From Hydrangea macrophylla (taxonomy: Eukaryota > Streptophyta > Magnoliopsida > Cornales > Hydrangeaceae): a stretch of 64,000 nucleotides of DNA. A program made the position numbers and the translations under genes. Within the stretch, counting starts at the first letter, position 1, and every line of letters starts with the position of its first letter. The notes under the pieces are model-generated. The model did no database searches. It saw nothing but the letters and a program-made list of their open reading frames with translations, and was not told the DNA's origin. Positions 63,427-64,000 of this stretch are shown here, piece by piece. The stretch spans positions 35,275,850-35,339,849 of the forward strand of contig CM066991.1 of assembly GCA_033977485.1 (NCBI GenBank), read 5' to 3'.

Positions 63427-64000
63427 TGACACGGAATAAATTTTGTGTGCGATTGTGTGCTATACCCAAATATAGGTAGACGTGCAAGTACTATTCTGGT
63501 AAGACCCAGTCGATCCCACAGGGAAGGTTCTAAACTAGTTACTTAAATTAAACTCTAAAAGAAAAATAAAAATTCAATGTTTAAAGAGAGGTGTAAAACA
63601 CGAAGTTCCACAATTAACAACTACTAAAATAACGCGACTAAATAAAACTAATGATTGACTAATTAACTAAATCGATAACTAAAAACGGTTTGTCTTTATA
63701 AAAGGGGAAGCGTTGGGATCACATGAATTCACAGTGACCTAACCATCTACCATGCAGTTTCATTAAGTTCTAAGGAATACGTCCTTCTACAGTATTTTAT
63801 ATTTTCTAAAGATAAAGATTCAATAGTCCTTTCATGGCCGAGACTATATCATCATGGTTGATTTAAAAATACATGAAGGTGGTTTAAAATAATAGTTAGG
63901 ACTCGCACTCTGAATGGTGTTAGCATTCAAAGTGGTTTGCAAAAGTTATTGGAGAAAAATGCCTTAAGGCTTAAAAGTCATAAACTGTTTTGACAAACTG
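63427..64000 (-). mobile_element. Athila-like 5' LTR, cut by the window end
   Basis: The inner end on the plus strand starts TGACACGGAATAAATTT, six bases from the primer site. It contains GTAAGACCCAGTCGATCCCA, a word family typical of these LTRs. The outer end is outside the window. Confidence 0.8.

Overview
The window is nuclear DNA of a flowering plant, probably a dicot, made almost entirely of transposable elements. I see no host gene, tRNA, rRNA or CRISPR array. The evidence is a two-gene CACTA transposon with many introns, a Ty1/copia polyprotein, three or more Ty3/gypsy lineages (Athila-like, Tat-like and a non-autonomous family), plant-type primer binding sites (initiator tRNA-Met, tRNA-Asp, tRNA-Arg) and AT-rich spacers. 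The species cannot be told from this alone.

Layout, left to right. (1) 1-8033: the 3' part of a CACTA (En/Spm) element, with the end of a tnp2-type transposase gene and a second 13-exon gene joining a Ptta/En/Spm domain to a Ulp1/C48 protease. It is followed by subterminal repeats and the CACTA terminus. (2) 8034-21383: minus-strand copia elements in an LTR-sharing tandem: LTR (19907-21383), leader, gag-pol (11364-15353), LTR (9850-11348), leader, gag start. The second gag start is cut by the CACTA element. A 2.83 kb solo LTR of another family (16538-19368) sits in the first leader with a perfect 5-bp target duplication. (3) 21384-43418: a 22 kb tandem array of one non-autonomous LTR element, minus strand, with six LTRs of about 2.9 kb alternating with five internal segments of exactly 1106 bp. 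Its inner units form an 8.0 kb higher-order repeat. (4) 43419-44942: leader, tRNA-Asp primer site and LTR of another minus-strand element. (5) 44943-56025: a plus-strand Tat-like element with a cut 5' LTR, a tRNA-Arg primer site, a decayed gag, no pol, two tandem-repeat fields and a 3.28 kb 3' LTR. (6) 56026-58740: a minus-strand Tat-type pol pseudogene with two RNase H domains. (7) 58741-64000: a minus-strand Athila-like gag-pol pseudogene with its primer site and the start of its 5' LTR.

The junctions read as a nested stack. Plus Tat is in minus Tat; the tRNA-Asp LTR element is in the plus Tat LTR; the tandem array is in that element's leader; copia is in the array's first LTR; the solo LTR is in the copia leader; and CACTA is in copia gag. 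Every host element should therefore resume to the left of the window, which gives precise testable predictions.

The most striking structure is the LTR-sharing tandem array with its 8 kb dimeric higher-order repeat and a localisable crossover in its fourth LTR. The unrelated copia family shows the same LTR-sharing arrangement next to it. No gene set here forms an evident new enzymatic system; what is unusual is the architecture.
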